Shown here: one piece after another, positions 6,138 to 6,716 of the stretch | How the letters are laid out: each line of letters begins with the position of its first letter | Numbering within the stretch: the first letter of the stretch is position 1 | DNA from: Bacteroidota bacterium | Lineage (GTDB): Bacteria; Bacteroidota; Ignavibacteria; Kapaibacteriales; Kapaibacteriaceae | Reading direction: 5' to 3' | NCBI GenBank assembly: GCA_003488525.1 | Contig: DNLG01000141.1 | Span: 23,257-29,972, forward strand | Length of the DNA stretch: 6,716 nucleotides | Notes under the pieces: model-generated | Told to the model about the DNA's origin: nothing | Database searches by the model: none | What the model saw: only the letters and a program-made list of their open reading frames with translations | Made by a program: the position numbers and the translations under genes

Positions 6138-6716
6138 TTAGCTGCCACCTTTTGTTGCTAGCTTCTTCCGGATCCGGCTAAGACTTTCCGGCTGGATATT
6201 CAGATAGGAAGCGATGTAGTATTGGGGTATTCGCTCGTAGACGTGGGGTCGTTCCTGAAGCAGTTTCAGGTATCGCTCTTCGGCGCTGAGTGTTGTGAGG
6301 TGTTTGGTTCGATACTTTATGCCCAGGTATGCGCCTTCGGCGGCCATACGACCGAACCTCTCGAACTTCGGGATCTCGATGTAGAGCCGTTGCAGAGAGT
6401 CTCGCTCAAGACACAAGAGTTCCGAGTCTTCGATCGCATCAACGTAATTCTCTGCTGGATCACCGGAGAGAAAGCTCTCATAGTCCGTATACCAGCTATC
6501 CTCAAAAAAGAACTGGGCGGTCTTTTCCTCACCATCAACAACGTAGTAGTACCGCAGGCAACCGCTATTGATGAAGTAGATGTCCCTGCAGTCCTCTCCA
6601 CTTCGCAGTAGCATCTCCTTCTTCTTCAGTGTCTTCTTTCTAAGAAGAGACGTAAAGAAGTCGAACTCTGCCTTTTCAAGATTGAGGATCCGGGAAACTG
6701 AGCGCTCAATTTGATC
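6138..6716 (-). CDS. Crp/Fnr-family transcriptional regulator, 5' end outside the window
   Basis: The minus-strand frame is open from base 6716 to the TAA at 6138-6140, giving 192 residues without a start codon; an internal ATG at 6614 is not the start, because the 34 codons before it continue the family sequence (L-E-K-A-E-F-D-F-F-T-S-L-L-R-K-K-T-L-K-K-K-E). Members of this Bacteroidota-type group are usually about 190-200 residues, so only a few are missing. The cyclic-nucleotide-like beta-barrel spans about 27-110 (G-E-D-C-R-D-I-Y-F-I-N-S-G-C-L-R-Y-Y), a dimerisation helix about 114-140, and a helix-turn-helix about 162-187 (I-P-Q-Y-Y-I-A-S-Y-L-N-I-Q-P-E-S-L-S-R-I-R). The barrel lacks the G-E-x-x...R-S/T-A phosphate-binding cassette of E. 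coli Crp: the matching segment reads S-G-D-P-A-E-N-Y-V-D-A. Cysteines do not form an Fnr iron-sulfur pattern. It is probably a ligand-responsive or stress regulator with unknown effector, facing away from its neighbours. Confidence 0.9.
   Translation of the reverse strand, partial: DQIERSVSRILNLEKAEFDFFTSLLRKKTLKKKEMLLRSGEDCRDIYFINSGCLRYYYVVDGEEKTAQFFFEDSWYTDYESFLSGDPAENYVDAIEDSELLCLERDSLQRLYIEIPKFERFGRMAAEGAYLGIKYRTKHLTTLSAEERYLKLLQERPHVYERIPQYYIASYLNIQPESLSRIRKKLATKGGS

Noticed and set aside
6131..6144. CAGCT/AGCTG hairpin over the Crp/Fnr stop codon as a terminator
   Set aside because: The stem is only 5 bp and no T-run follows on the minus strand.
6222..6611. Plus-strand open frame of 129 codons opposite the Crp/Fnr gene
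   Set aside because: The minus-strand reading has clear domain and helix-turn-helix motifs; the plus-strand reading has none.
6138..6614. Crp/Fnr gene starting at the ATG at 6614
   Set aside because: The frame stays open to the window edge and the upstream 34 codons carry family sequence, so the true start lies beyond base 6716.

Overview
The window reads as ordinary chromosomal housekeeping DNA from a bacterium of the Bacteroidota/Chlorobiota (FCB) side of the tree, with a fairly high GC content by eye. Three things point there: the PdxA glycine motif is GDVNGIG (close to the GDINGIG form I associate with Bacteroidota, rather than the proteobacterial EPAGIG); the Crp/Fnr regulator is of the short type with a helix-turn-helix reading IPQYYIASYLNIQPESLSRI; and the OmpA-like protein opens its domain with LPVVFFDSASSDIPERY, a style I associate with Candidatus Kapabacteria and Chlorobi relatives. 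The family-level assignment is inference from motifs, not a database result.

Layout: bases 1-180 are the 3' end of purC (purine synthesis). It overlaps rodA (171-1454, SEDS peptidoglycan polymerase) by 10 bases, and rodA overlaps pdxA (1454-2434, vitamin B6 synthesis) by one base in a TAATG junction. After 39 bases comes a 753-residue DUF2339 polytopic membrane protein (2474-4735). These four plus-strand genes look like one operon joining nucleotide, cofactor and envelope functions. After a 136-base gap comes a monocistronic-looking exported protein with two tandem OmpA-like peptidoglycan-binding domains (4872-5843), closed by one or two stem-loops (5829-5899). A convergent minus-strand Crp/Fnr-family regulator (6138 to the window end) has lost its 5' end to the window edge. 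The 294-base convergent intergenic stretch holds the hairpins and a near-palindromic TTGAC-N4-GTTAA site, but no credible gene.

Together: RodA elongates glycan strands, the OmpA-like protein probably binds the resulting peptidoglycan, and DUF2339 is an uncharacterised inner-membrane protein, so the window has an envelope flavour. I see no CRISPR, mobile element, tRNA, rRNA, phage or defence system. I found no convincing undescribed system; the best leads are the tandem OmpA architecture with both ligand-contact residues kept in each copy, a His-to-Gln change at a PdxA substrate-binding position, and two departures from the usual SEDS pattern in RodA.
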